In this document: positions 1-9,067 of the stretch, piece by piece | Layout of the letters: each line of letters begins with the position of its first letter | Numbering within the stretch: the stretch's first letter is position 1 | Source of the DNA: Microcaldota archaeon | GTDB lineage: Archaea > Micrarchaeota > Micrarchaeia > Micrarchaeales > Micrarchaeaceae | Direction of reading: 5' to 3' | Assembly: GCA_021792295.1 (NCBI GenBank) | Contig: JAJYUY010000003.1 | Coordinates: forward strand, 1 to 39,465 | DNA length: 39,465 nt | Notes under the pieces: generated by a model | What the model was told of the DNA's origin: nothing | Database searches by the model: none | Seen by the model: the letters and a program-made list of their open reading frames with translations, nothing else | Translations under genes and position numbers: made by a program

Positions 1-59
1 AGGCTCTTGCCAATTCCATTACATTCCCTTTATTTTTATCTCGATTTATCTTTATATGC

Positions 60-138
60 TTATCTGCGGTTCGCTCTCATCCCACCCCTAAAGGGAACCC
101 TCTGAAGAGGGTGTGGGATTTCCCGCTCACGTTGTTAA
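60..138 (+). repeat. 79-bp palindromic repeat, copy 1 (IS200/IS605-type end)
   Basis: About 3 mismatches to 36788-36866; folds as TCCCAC[CCC-TAAA-GGG]A[ACCCTC-TGAA-GAGGGT]GTGGGA. Confidence 0.8.
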
Positions 139-1557
139 CTCTTTGAGCATCAGCTCTTTTATAACCTTGGGGTCGGCCTGCTTCCTGGTCTCCTTGAGCG
201 CCTGCCCGATTAGGAACTGGAGTGCCGCACCCTTGCCCGATCTATATTCCTCCACGGCCTTCGCATTAGAGCTTATTATGCTGTTTATTATCCTTTTTAT
301 GTCCTTTGCGCCCAGCGACACGCTATCCGCCTTCGCGAGCTCACGGGGAGATTTGCCTGTGTCTACATACGCCTTGACCAGCTCCTTCGCATAGCGCTCG
401 GTTATCTCGCCATTCTCGATCATCCTGACCAGCTCGACGAACGTGTCGGGACGCGCCTTCGAGCCCTCGACCCTTTCCGACCTCCAGTTAAGGCTCTTCA
501 TCAGGTAGTTGACGATCCAGTTCGCGATCTGCTTCGGGCTGTTGTGGAGCTTTATGCATTCCTCGAAGAAGGCCGCCATTGGCTTCCCGGTGTATACGAT
601 CACCCCTGCATAGTATTCGCTTATGCCGTAGGAGCCGACGAACCTCTTGACTATCTGGTCGGGCAGATCCGGCATGCTGGCCACCAGCCTGTCCACGTAT
701 TTCTTGCCGAGCGTCAGCCGCGGCAGGTCCGGGTCGAAGATGTAGCCGTAGTCCTCCTCGTACTCCTTCTTCCTGAGGCTCTTCGTCGTTCTAAACTCTG
801 CGTCGAAGTGGCGGGTCTCCCTCTGAATCTCTGCCCCCATTCTTACCAGGCCCGCCTGGCGCACCACTTCGAAGCTTAGCGCCTTCTCCACGTTCTCGAA
901 TCCAGTTATGTTCTTGACCTCTACGCGCTCCCCCCCATTTATCGATATGTTCGCGTCGACCCTGAGCGACATCTCCCTCCGCGGGTCGTAGACCCCCAGG
1001 TATTCGAGCATGGAGGAGAGCCTCTCCATGAACTGGCGCACCTGCTTCGGCGATGTAAAATCAGGTTCGGTGACTATCTCCGCGAGGGGAACGCCCGCCC
1101 TGTTGTAGTCGATTAGGACGCCCTGCGCGGTCGTTATGTCGCCCCCATCATATATGAGCCTTGCGGGATCCTCCTCGACGTGGACGCGCTTTATGCCGAT
1201 CCTGGCCTCGCCAACGCCGAAGCGCCCGTTCACCGCTATTGGGGCCTCGTATTGCGTGATCTGGAAGTTCTTCGACAGATCGGGGTAGAAGTACGCCTTC
1301 CTTGAGAAGAACACGTCCCTGTTTATGCTGCAGCCAAGCGCGAGCCCTATCAGCGTCCCGTACTCGACCGCCTTTGAGTTTATGACCGGCTTCGTGCCGG
1401 GGAAGCCGAGGCATATAGGGCAGGTGTTGGAGTTGGGCTTCGCATCGCTGAATTCCGCCCTGTCGGAGCAGAACATCTTGCTCTGCGTGTTGAGCTGGAC
1501 GTGCGCCTCTATGCCTATCTTCACGCTGTTAGCGCCGGCGGCGGGTTTGCTTTCCAT
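127..1557 (-). CDS. gatB: Aspartyl/glutamyl-tRNA amidotransferase subunit B
   Basis: 476 aa; GatB motifs such as VKIGIEAHVQLNTQSKMFC, NTCPICLGFPGTKPVIN, HVEEDPARLIYD, DYNRAGVPLAEIVTEPDF; adjacent to gatA and gatC. Confidence 0.97.
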   Translation of the reverse strand: MESKPAAGANSVKIGIEAHVQLNTQSKMFCSDRAEFSDAKPNSNTCPICLGFPGTKPVINSKAVEYGTLIGLALGCSINRDVFFSRKAYFYPDLSKNFQITQYEAPIAVNGRFGVGEARIGIKRVHVEEDPARLIYDGGDITTAQGVLIDYNRAGVPLAEIVTEPDFTSPKQVRQFMERLSSMLEYLGVYDPRREMSLRVDANISINGGERVEVKNITGFENVEKALSFEVVRQAGLVRMGAEIQRETRHFDAEFRTTKSLRKKEYEEDYGYIFDPDLPRLTLGKKYVDRLVASMPDLPDQIVKRFVGSYGISEYYAGVIVYTGKPMAAFFEECIKLHNSPKQIANWIVNYLMKSLNWRSERVEGSKARPDTFVELVRMIENGEITERYAKELVKAYVDTGKSPRELAKADSVSLGAKDIKRIINSIISSNAKAVEEYRSGKGAALQFLIGQALKETRKQADPKVIKELMLKELTT

Positions 1558-2957
1558 CAGCCGATCACCTCCAGGCTAGACCCGATAGCGATGAGCTTCC
1601 CCTCGTCGAAGTGGTCCGCGATTATCTGCATGCCCATCGGCAGGCCTTCGGCCTTGCCCATGGGCACCGACAGAGTCGGTATGCCGGCCATGTTCGGGCC
1701 GATCGTCAGTATGTCCATGTTGTATGTTTCTATTGGCGTAAGTTCCTTTATGTCGGACAATCTGGGGGGAAGCACAGGCATCGACGGCGCGATCAGCGCG
1801 TCGAGGCTCTTGAACGCGGCCTTGAACTCATTGATTATCTTGGTGCGCACTCGAAGCGCCTTGAGGTAGTATGCGTCCCTGAAGCCAGCCATCCTCGCAT
1901 AAGTGCCAAGAAGTATGCGGCGCTTCGCCTCATCCCCGAATCCATCGGTCCTTACCTTCGAGAAATAGCGATCGGAGTCCATGCCGGCCATCTCCCCCTG
2001 CATGCCGTATCTAAGCCCGCAGTACCGCGCCAGGTTCGTCGAGGCTTCCGATATCGCGATAAGGTAATAGGAGGGCAGTGCGTATTCGGTCATGGGCAGC
2101 GACACTTCAGATATCTTCGCGCCCAGCGCCGCGAGCCGGTCGGCCTGAGCCATCAGCGCCCTCCTTATGCGAGCGTCAACGCCCTCGGACATATACTCCT
2201 TCGGGATTCCGAGCCGCATACCCTTGACGTCCTTGCCCTCGAACTTGGTGAAGTCCTCGCTCGCTTTATCGCTGCTTGTTGAATCGAGGGGATCGTGGCC
2301 GGACATCACAGAGAGCATGAGCGCGGAATCGTATACGCTCTTTGATATTACGCCGATCTTGTCGAGGCTGTTCGCATAGTCGATTAGGCCGTACCTCGAG
2401 ACGCGGCCATAAGTCGGGGTGAGCCCAACCGTGCCGGTGAACGCGGCGGGCGCGGTTATGCTGCCGCCTGTCGATTCTGCAATGGCAACGTGCGGGAAGT
2501 CGGCTGCAGCGGTGATGCAACCGGCGCCACCGCTGCTCCCCCCGCAGCTGCGCTCAGGATCATGCGGGTTCTTCGGGACGCCATATGCGCAGTTAGTTGT
2601 GAAGGTCCCGAACCCGAACTCGTCCATCGCGGTCTTTCCGATTATTATTCCGCCCTCTGCCTTCGCCTTTTTTACGCACGTGGCGTCGAACGGGGGCATG
2701 TAGTCGCCGAGTATCTTCGAGCCTGCCGTGGTCCTCATGCCGTTCGTGCAGAGGCAGTCCTTTACCGATATAGGAAGCCCGGGGATCATGCCCCTCTTTG
2801 TCGGCTTCGCCGCAGGCTTTTCGCTTAACGTTATGAACGGGGAGTATCTCTCCTGTATCTTCCTGCTCTTTTCCATTACCTCTGCGATGAATTCCGCTAC
2901 GTTGACATCGCCGGCCCTGACGGCCTCTATGTATTCCCGAACCGTTGTTTGATTCAC
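1557..2957 (-). CDS. gatA: Aspartyl/glutamyl-tRNA amidotransferase subunit A
   Basis: 466 aa; amidase signature region with ISVKDCLCTNGMRTTAGSKIL and GGSSGGAGCITAAADFPHVAIAESTGGSI. Confidence 0.97.
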   Translation of the reverse strand: MNQTTVREYIEAVRAGDVNVAEFIAEVMEKSRKIQERYSPFITLSEKPAAKPTKRGMIPGLPISVKDCLCTNGMRTTAGSKILGDYMPPFDATCVKKAKAEGGIIIGKTAMDEFGFGTFTTNCAYGVPKNPHDPERSCGGSSGGAGCITAAADFPHVAIAESTGGSITAPAAFTGTVGLTPTYGRVSRYGLIDYANSLDKIGVISKSVYDSALMLSVMSGHDPLDSTSSDKASEDFTKFEGKDVKGMRLGIPKEYMSEGVDARIRRALMAQADRLAALGAKISEVSLPMTEYALPSYYLIAISEASTNLARYCGLRYGMQGEMAGMDSDRYFSKVRTDGFGDEAKRRILLGTYARMAGFRDAYYLKALRVRTKIINEFKAAFKSLDALIAPSMPVLPPRLSDIKELTPIETYNMDILTIGPNMAGIPTLSVPMGKAEGLPMGMQIIADHFDEGKLIAIGSSLEVIG

Positions 2958-2966
2958 GAAAACGCA

Positions 2967-3254
2967 CTACATTATCTTTGGCCCCTTGAAGTAGCCGTTC
3001 TCCTTGGCCTTCGCGTTGCCTAGGGGGTTCCAATCGGTGGGCTTGACCGAATCGTCGCGCACCCTGTCTGTTATGGGTATAGGATGGAACGAGGGCTCCT
3101 CATTCGTGTCGACCTTCTCTATGACCCTGAATGCATCGAGAACGGCTGATAGCTCCTTTGCATACCTGTCCTTTTCCGCGTCGGACAGATCGAGCCTTGC
3201 GATTAGGCAGATGTGGTCCATCAGCTTCCTGTCTATCTTCCCGTAGTCCTTCAA
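2967..3254 (-). CDS. gatC: Aspartyl/glutamyl-tRNA amidotransferase subunit C
   Basis: 95 aa; GatC-like (HICLIARLDLSDAEKDRYAKELSAVLDAFRVIEKVDTNEEP), directly upstream of gatA. Confidence 0.9.
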   Translation of the reverse strand: MKDYGKIDRKLMDHICLIARLDLSDAEKDRYAKELSAVLDAFRVIEKVDTNEEPSFHPIPITDRVRDDSVKPTDWNPLGNAKAKENGYFKGPKIM

Positions 3255-3438
3255 AAAGGCACCAGATTGATTCTGATTAAAAGGTTAATAGAACCTGCGC
3301 ATCCTGGCGCCGGCGCATGGTATCTGTTGTAATTGGCTCTTATCGCTCATGTGCAACGAAAGCCCCAACCAGTTGTGGTTTCTATGCGATGATGCGGCAC
3401 GCATTGGGCATGGTTCGGAATTTTGGGGCGACGAAACC

Positions 3439-3493
3439 CATATATATTACATCCGCCGCGTCTGTAAGTAGGTGTTGACGGCTGCCGGAGTGA
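3439..3493 (+). promoter_or_regulatory. Putative archaeal promoter (TATA box catatatattac) and Shine-Dalgarno-like ggagtga for the transglycosylase-like ORF
   Basis: Purine-rich cgaaa followed by catatatattac at 3439-3450; ggagtga at 3487-3493 just before ATG 3498. Confidence 0.5.
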
Positions 3494-3497
3494 TAAT

Positions 3498-3944
3498 ATG
3501 CGAAAAACCTGTCCTGTGTCTAGAATGCGTACCTCGCTGATTTCCGCGGTCATGGCCGGTGTGGTCGGGGTCGAGGCTACGGCGGCCCAGGCTTACAGCC
3601 CTGCGGTTGGAAGGATGCTTAGGAACGAGAGAATTGCAGTATCTGTTATCGAATCCAACAGCAGTTGCAAGGGATGGGACAGGGGCGCAGAATGGAGGGA
3701 TCTGGTAAAGCTCTGGTACAGGGAATCAAGCTGGAACCAGTGGGCGAGGAACCGATCGAGCGGAGCGATAGGCATACCGCAGCTGCTGCCAAGCGTCCAC
3801 CATGTACCGCAGGGGTACTGGGACTGGAGGCATCCGCTTCGCTCTGCGCGCGTGCAGATAAGGTGGGGCCTCAACTACATACGCAAGCGCTACGGGAACC
3901 CGGCAAGGGCATGGGCGCACGAGCGCGCACATGGATGGTACTGA
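3498..3944 (+). CDS. Secreted lytic transglycosylase (SLT/lysozyme-like fold) protein
   Basis: 148 aa with N-terminal signal peptide-like segment (MRKTCPVSRMRTSLISAVMAGVVGVEATAAQA) and SLT-like ESSWNQWARNRSSGAIGIPQLLPS...QIRWGLNYIRKRYGNPARAWAHERAHGWY. Confidence 0.78.
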   Translation: MRKTCPVSRMRTSLISAVMAGVVGVEATAAQAYSPAVGRMLRNERIAVSVIESNSSCKGWDRGAEWRDLVKLWYRESSWNQWARNRSSGAIGIPQLLPSVHHVPQGYWDWRHPLRSARVQIRWGLNYIRKRYGNPARAWAHERAHGWY

Positions 3945-4038
3945 CGCAGGAATTGCGCGACAGATCAGAACCGCATTTCAGGCCGGTTGCATTTTAGATT
4001 AGATGAAGAGGGGATCAGGAACCAGGTCCGCTATAACT

Positions 4039-4157
4039 TTAACGATGTGAGTGGGAAATCCTAATTTTAGCGGTGGGATGGAAGCGAACCGCAAAAAGGC
4101 GCATTCTCTGCAAGTTGCAGAGGAAGCCCGAGCCGCTTGCGGGTGGGAGGATGTCAC
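4039..4157. mobile_element. Remnant or non-autonomous IS200/IS605-type element (terminal palindromes only, no transposase)
   Basis: 4039-4093 is a degenerate reverse-complement copy of the 79-bp repeat at 60-138 and 36788-36866, lacking its inner hairpin; 4121-4157 (aggaagcccgagccgcttgcgggtgggaggatgtcac) matches the reverse complement of 36534-36570. Confidence 0.6.
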
Positions 4158-4225
4158 AAACCTAAAGCACTGTTTCAGTTGACAAGCAGGTCAAGAACAA
4201 TTAAGGTTTCTTGGTGGACTGTCTG

Positions 4226-4660
4226 CTAGTTTTGATTCGAAGACCGTTCCCTAAGGAACATCTCTCCAGCTTCGACAACCCAGTTATCAGGCACCTTTGC
4301 CCAGTCCATGACCTGGGAGCCGACGCCCAGCGTTGCCCCATTTCCGACAACAGCGTTTGCCCAGACCACAACGTCCTTGGCGATGTGTGTGCCATCGCCT
4401 ATTCTGGAATCAGCGCCGATTGTCGAATCTGGCCCTATAATCACATTATCCCCTATCCTCGCTCCGGTGAATACGACCGCAGATGGATCGATATACGTGC
4501 CCCTTCCGACCGTGACCCTATAATCTAGCTCTGGGCCCTTGCCTCCGTCAGGGTTGATGTGCACGCGGGGAAGCGCATCGGTGCGCATTATCTTTGACAG
4601 CCTTTGTGCTATGCTTGGTTTCATAGAGTAGGGTGCGGTTGTTGTGATGCCAAAACCCAT
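4226..4660 (-). CDS. Hexapeptide-repeat (left-handed beta-helix) acyltransferase-like protein
   Basis: 144 aa; hexapeptide periodicity (IDPSAVVFTGARIGDNVIIGPDSTIGADSRIGDGTHIAKDVVVWANAVVGNGATLG). Confidence 0.75.
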   Translation of the reverse strand: MGFGITTTAPYSMKPSIAQRLSKIMRTDALPRVHINPDGGKGPELDYRVTVGRGTYIDPSAVVFTGARIGDNVIIGPDSTIGADSRIGDGTHIAKDVVVWANAVVGNGATLGVGSQVMDWAKVPDNWVVEAGEMFLRERSSNQN

Positions 4661-4684
4661 AGTATCTCTAAATAACGCGCGATA

Positions 4685-4699
4685 CGAAATATATATAGT
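4685..4699 (+). promoter_or_regulatory. Putative TATA box for the Cgi121-like gene
   Basis: cgaaatatatatag centred about 28 bp upstream of ATG 4721, consistent with leaderless transcription. Confidence 0.5.
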
Positions 4700-4720
4700 T
4701 TTCTAAGCAGATAAAAGATC

Positions 4721-5185
4721 ATGGCGGTTCCTGCCCAGAGCAAAAGGCCTGTCATCAAGGTCTGCACCCCCACCGTCGGGATCGATGCCCTGCTAGAGAA
4801 GACAAAAGGCAGGGACGTCGTGAATTTCTTCGACTATGGCGCGGTTGTATCGCAGGAGCACCTTCTTTTCGCCTATGCGAACGCGATGGCGAACACGTCC
4901 AACAAAACAGCCAGGGCCAGATCGACCTCGGTCGAGATGCTGCTCTGCGCTGCGCTGACATCGCAGATAGGGGATGCGATAAAGAGGGTCGGCGCGAAGG
5001 GCGGAAAGCGCATGGTGGTATTCTGCGATACTGAGGCCGCATTCGGAAGGATATCCGAAAAGCTGTCAAAAATAGGGGAGTTCAGGCCCTCGGCAGCGCA
5101 TACAAAGGCGGCGCTCAGGGCACTCGGCGTGGGGGACATGGACGCGCTGCTGAGCGAGATGGCGGTGCGCGCGATGGAGCATTGA
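4721..5185 (+). CDS. cgi121: KEOPS complex subunit Cgi121-like
   Basis: 154 aa; Cgi121-like core (QEHLLFAYANAMA...ARARSTSVEMLLCAALTSQIGDAIKRVGAKGG). Confidence 0.75.
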   Translation: MAVPAQSKRPVIKVCTPTVGIDALLEKTKGRDVVNFFDYGAVVSQEHLLFAYANAMANTSNKTARARSTSVEMLLCAALTSQIGDAIKRVGAKGGKRMVVFCDTEAAFGRISEKLSKIGEFRPSAAHTKAALRALGVGDMDALLSEMAVRAMEH

Positions 5186-5219
5186 GCGCCTGCGCAGGTA
5201 CGATGCGAACCCTATTGGC

Positions 5220-6020
5220 TTATTGTCTGCGAAGCTTCCTGAGATGTTCTTCGTATAGCCTTATGTGCTCTGGAGGGACGGTCTTGGACAGGCGCATGTG
5301 TTCCTCTCGCATCCCATCGATCTCTTCCTGAGTTATTTCGATTCCGTTTACTACGGCGCCTTTTTGCGGCGCGGGCGCTTCGCAGCCAATCGCCACCACC
5401 CCAAGAACATAGACGGGTCTCGAGTCCAGATAGATGTCCCGACACCTGTCGGCGACCCAGCCGTCGACGTCCCCGCGGGCCAAAGGCCCTACCCATGGAG
5501 AATTGACCCGCCTCCGGAGATACCTTGATCCCAGCCTGTCGCCGCACACCTCCTTCCCGGTCGGTATGCCTGTTCCTTCATGGACGTACCTCCATCCGTC
5601 TTCTCTAGGGAAGTTCTCGACCGCCTGTATCTTCTCAGGGGAGTTTACCTTGAATATGTAAAGACCGCCCTTCTTTTCCATCTCCCAGTCCGGGTGCTCC
5701 AGTGCAAGCGCCGTGTCCAACATTCCCTGGAACCTCTTCGGCACCTCGGCCACAAACTTCTGGCCATTGAACGTGTATTCAACTCTGCTTCCTAACTTCT
5801 TGCCTGGTGCCTCGTAGAGCACTCCAGTCCCTACCCAGAACGGAACGGCGCTGTTGAATGCGTAGGACTGCTCGCTGTTGAGTATCGCGTCCGCCTCTAT
5901 GTTGGTAACGAACCGTTCCGGCTTCCTGATTAAGCCCTGGGCCGAATGGAAATCGACGCCATTGTTGTAGGCCACGACTATCCTCGCGTTCACGGTCGGC
6001 CAAGTCCTGTTTGCATCCAC
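5220..6020 (-). CDS. Hypothetical protein, no family recognised
   Basis: 266 aa full-length ORF, divergent from the chaperone operon; no recognised motif. Confidence 0.65.
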   Translation of the reverse strand: MDANRTWPTVNARIVVAYNNGVDFHSAQGLIRKPERFVTNIEADAILNSEQSYAFNSAVPFWVGTGVLYEAPGKKLGSRVEYTFNGQKFVAEVPKRFQGMLDTALALEHPDWEMEKKGGLYIFKVNSPEKIQAVENFPREDGWRYVHEGTGIPTGKEVCGDRLGSRYLRRRVNSPWVGPLARGDVDGWVADRCRDIYLDSRPVYVLGVVAIGCEAPAPQKGAVVNGIEITQEEIDGMREEHMRLSKTVPPEHIRLYEEHLRKLRRQ

Positions 6021-6077
6021 AATATCACTGAAAAGTTAGTGTCGAGTATAATATTTAAAATTGCCGGTAAAAGGCCT

Positions 6078-6096
6078 TGTCAGTTAATATTTGACA
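6078..6096. promoter_or_regulatory. Candidate operator: inverted repeat TGTCA-N9-TGACA
   Basis: tgtcagttaatatttgaca in the divergent intergenic region, about 30 bp upstream of the operon TATA box. Confidence 0.35.
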
Positions 6097-6122
6097 TTTC
6101 AGGAAAAAGGGCTAAAAAACGA

Positions 6123-6140
6123 TATTTATTTATATATATC
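6123..6140 (+). promoter_or_regulatory. Putative TATA box of the HTH-grpE-dnaK-dnaJ operon
   Basis: tatttatttatatatat about 26-30 bp upstream of ATG 6158; implies a leaderless mRNA. Confidence 0.5.
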
Positions 6141-6157
6141 GCTGCATAACTACTAAC

Positions 6158-6595
6158 ATGGGGCGGATACTGATCCAGTTCGTCGAGAGGCCCGATTCGG
6201 AGGACCCGGAGGAGATGATACGCTGGTTCTGCCATGTATTCGGGCTCGCTGGCAACGACGAGGAGAACTCGCTGAGCGAGCAGATCCTCAGGGCGTTCAT
6301 CGATGCCGCCTACAGGGACATGGGCCTCTCCAGCTCGGAGCTGCACCTAGACACGGAGCTTGCGCGCAGCACCGTAATCTACCACCTCAACAGGTTCATA
6401 GAGGCCGGGCTGCTGGTCAAAAAGGGGAGGCGCTATTATCTCAGGGCCTCGGAGATGGAGAAGGCGATAAAGGAGATAGAATACGACATAAACAGGGAGA
6501 TGCAGCGCATGCTCGACACGGCAAAGAGGTTCGACACGCTCATGGAGCATTCGAAGAGGATTAAGGCGGGAGGCTCGAGGAGAGAAAGTGATTGA
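6158..6595 (+). CDS. ArsR-like winged-helix transcriptional regulator, candidate chaperone operon regulator
   Basis: 145 aa; wHTH (LSSSELHLDTELARSTVIYHLNRFIEAGLLVKKGRRYYLRASEMEKAIKEIEYDINREMQRML), first gene of the operon. Confidence 0.75.
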   Translation: MGRILIQFVERPDSEDPEEMIRWFCHVFGLAGNDEENSLSEQILRAFIDAAYRDMGLSSSELHLDTELARSTVIYHLNRFIEAGLLVKKGRRYYLRASEMEKAIKEIEYDINREMQRMLDTAKRFDTLMEHSKRIKAGGSRRESD

Positions 6596-6596
6596 G

Positions 6597-7184
6597 ATGG
6601 CGGATCCAAAAACCAACATAGCAGCGAAGCCCGATGGTAGGGTGGAAAGCGCGAAGGATGCGCAGGAGAACGTGGCGAAGAATGAGGGAGTGAAGGAAGG
6701 GCAGAGATATGATGAGATGAGGGAGCAGATGCTGAGGCTGGCGGCCGAGTTCGACAACTACAAGAAAAGGACCAAAAAGGAGATCGAGGAGGCCGAGATG
6801 ACCGGCAAGGCGCTGCTTGTCAGGGACATGCTCCCAATAATAGACGAGTTTGAGATTGCGATGCTGGCCGTTGCAAAGTCGGACGACAAGGACATGGCGA
6901 GGGGAGTGGAGATGCTCTACTTGAACCTCATGGACGCGCTCAGGAGAAGTGGGCTCGGCGAGGTGAAGTGCGACGGCATATTCGACCCGTTCAGGCATGA
7001 GATAGTGATGGTGCAGGATAGCGACAAAAAGGACGGCACCATACTAGGCGTTGTGAAGAAGGGCTACGAGTTCAGGGGGCGCATGCTGAGACCCGCATCG
7101 GTGATAGTGGCGAAGCCCGCAGGGAAGAACGGCGGAAACCGCGATGAAAGCGATGCGGATGAGAAAACGAAAGGGGAAAAATGA
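6597..7184 (+). CDS. grpE: Nucleotide exchange factor GrpE
   Basis: GrpE motifs (LRLAAEFDNYKKRTKKEIEEAE...LLVRDMLPIIDEFEIAM...GYEFRGRMLRPASVIVAKP); directly upstream of dnaK; ATG 6597 preferred over GTG 6588. Confidence 0.93.
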   Translation: MADPKTNIAAKPDGRVESAKDAQENVAKNEGVKEGQRYDEMREQMLRLAAEFDNYKKRTKKEIEEAEMTGKALLVRDMLPIIDEFEIAMLAVAKSDDKDMARGVEMLYLNLMDALRRSGLGEVKCDGIFDPFRHEIVMVQDSDKKDGTILGVVKKGYEFRGRMLRPASVIVAKPAGKNGGNRDESDADEKTKGEK

Positions 7185-7200
7185 TATTTAAGTGGTAAAC

Positions 7201-9051
7201 ATGGCGAAAATAATAGGGATAGATTTGGGAACCTCGAACTCGGCAGCGGCTGTGCTAGAGGGTGGGCGCCCGGTGATAATACCGAGCAGCGAGGGGGCCT
7301 CGCTATACGGCAAGGCCTTCCCAAGCTATGTCGCGTTCACGAAGGACGGGCAGAGGCTGGTCGGCGAGGCGGCGAGGAGGCAGGCGGTTGCAAACCCGGA
7401 GGGGACCGTGACCGCCTTCAAGAGGAAGATGGGGAGCGACTTCTTTTACAACATACACGGAAAGCAGTACAGGCCGCAGGAGCTGTCCGCGATGCTCCTC
7501 CAGAAGATAAAGAACGATGCGGAGGCGTTCCTAGGGGAGCCGGTGAGCAAGGCAGTGATAACCGTTCCCGCGTACTTCGACGACAACCAGAGACAGGCGA
7601 CTAAGGACGCAGGCGAGATAGCAGGGCTTGAGGTCGTCAGGCTGGTCAACGAGCCCACAGCCGCGAGCCTCGCATACGGGGTTGACAAGGGAGGCAAGGA
7701 CATGAAGATCATGGTCTACGATCTCGGAGGAGGCACTCTCGACGTAACGATCATGGAGTTCGGGAAGGGGGTATTCGAGGTCAGGTCCACGAGCGGGGAC
7801 ACGCAGCTGGGCGGCACCGACATGGACGCCGCGATAGTGGAGTTCCTGGCGGGAGAGTTCAAGAAACAGTCGGGTGTGGACGTCAAGGGGAACCAGCAGG
7901 CGATGCAGAGATTGCGGGAAGCGGGAGAGAAGGCGAAGATAGAGCTCTCGAGCATACTGAGCACCGACATAAACCTTCCGTTCTTCGCTCAGGACAAGGC
8001 GGGCAAGCCGCTCAACTTCACCTATTCGCTGACGAGGGCCAAGCTGGAGAGCCTGGTGTTGCCCATAGTGGAGAGGTCGGCCAAGCCGGTCACGCAGGCG
8101 CTCAAGGACGCGAAGATTGAATCGAGCGGTCTGGACAAGGTGGTACTTGTCGGAGGGCCGACAAGGATGCCGATAGTGCAGAGATACGTGGAGCGCCTGC
8201 TCGGCAAAAAGATAGAGAGGGGCGTCGACCCAATGGAGGCGGTCGCGCTAGGCGCTGCGGTCCAGGCGGGCGTGCTGACAGGAGAGGTAAAGGACATCGT
8301 GCTCCTCGACGTCACCCCGCTATCGCTGAGCATAGAGACAATGGGCGGGATAGCGACGCGGCTCATAGAAAGGAACACGACAATACCCGTCAAGAAGTCC
8401 CAGATATTCAGCACTGCTGATGACAATCAGACCACGGTCGATATACACGTCGTACAGGGAGAGCGGGCGATGGCGAAGGACAATGTGGAACTTGGCAGGT
8501 TCAACCTGACCGGAATACCCCCGGCAAGGAGGGGCACCCCGCAGATCGAGGTGACGTTCGACATAGACTCGAACGGAATTCTTCACGTGACCGCCAAGGA
8601 CAAGGGTACGGGTAAGGAACAGAAGATGGATATTGTCGCCCCGCACAAAATGAGCAAGGACGAGATTGAGAAGAAAGTGGAGGAGTCGCAGGCTCACGAG
8701 GACGAGGACAAGAGACTCAGGGAGAATGTCGAGACGAAGAACAGCGCTGAGACGCTGATTTACACCGTGGACAGGAGCCTTGATGATTACAAGGACAAGA
8801 TTCCGGCCGATGTCAAGACGAAGATAGAGGAGGCGAAGAAGGCGCTGCAGGAGAGCCTGAAGGGTGAGGACTACGCCGACATAAGGGCGAAGAGCGACGA
8901 GCTGAGCAGGGCACTGCAGGAGATAGGCGCGAGCATGTACAAGGGGGGAGAGCAGCCGGGCGCTGGGCCGGCGGGAGGGCCTGAACAGGGCCCTGACGCC
9001 CCCGGCCATGACGGCAACGTGACCGACGCCGACTACAAGGTAAACAAGTGA
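7201..9051 (+). CDS. dnaK: Chaperone DnaK (Hsp70)
   Basis: [79 protein letters not shown] 7201 preferred over GTG 7192. Confidence 0.98.
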   Translation: MAKIIGIDLGTSNSAAAVLEGGRPVIIPSSEGASLYGKAFPSYVAFTKDGQRLVGEAARRQAVANPEGTVTAFKRKMGSDFFYNIHGKQYRPQELSAMLLQKIKNDAEAFLGEPVSKAVITVPAYFDDNQRQATKDAGEIAGLEVVRLVNEPTAASLAYGVDKGGKDMKIMVYDLGGGTLDVTIMEFGKGVFEVRSTSGDTQLGGTDMDAAIVEFLAGEFKKQSGVDVKGNQQAMQRLREAGEKAKIELSSILSTDINLPFFAQDKAGKPLNFTYSLTRAKLESLVLPIVERSAKPVTQALKDAKIESSGLDKVVLVGGPTRMPIVQRYVERLLGKKIERGVDPMEAVALGAAVQAGVLTGEVKDIVLLDVTPLSLSIETMGGIATRLIERNTTIPVKKSQIFSTADDNQTTVDIHVVQGERAMAKDNVELGRFNLTGIPPARRGTPQIEVTFDIDSNGILHVTAKDKGTGKEQKMDIVAPHKMSKDEIEKKVEESQAHEDEDKRLRENVETKNSAETLIYTVDRSLDDYKDKIPADVKTKIEEAKKALQESLKGEDYADIRAKSDELSRALQEIGASMYKGGEQPGAGPAGGPEQGPDAPGHDGNVTDADYKVNK

Positions 9052-9067
9052 TAAGCGGGCAGGGCAA

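Noticed and set aside
1611-2282. 223-aa plus-strand ORF inside gatA
   Set aside because: Antisense to a clear gatA; no motif
3347-3553. 68-aa minus-strand ORF upstream of the transglycosylase-like gene
   Set aside because: Overlaps the likely promoter and start of the plus-strand gene; no motif
8320-9009. 229-aa ORF antisense to dnaK
   Set aside because: Shadow ORF caused by high-GC codon bias of a certain gene on the opposite strand
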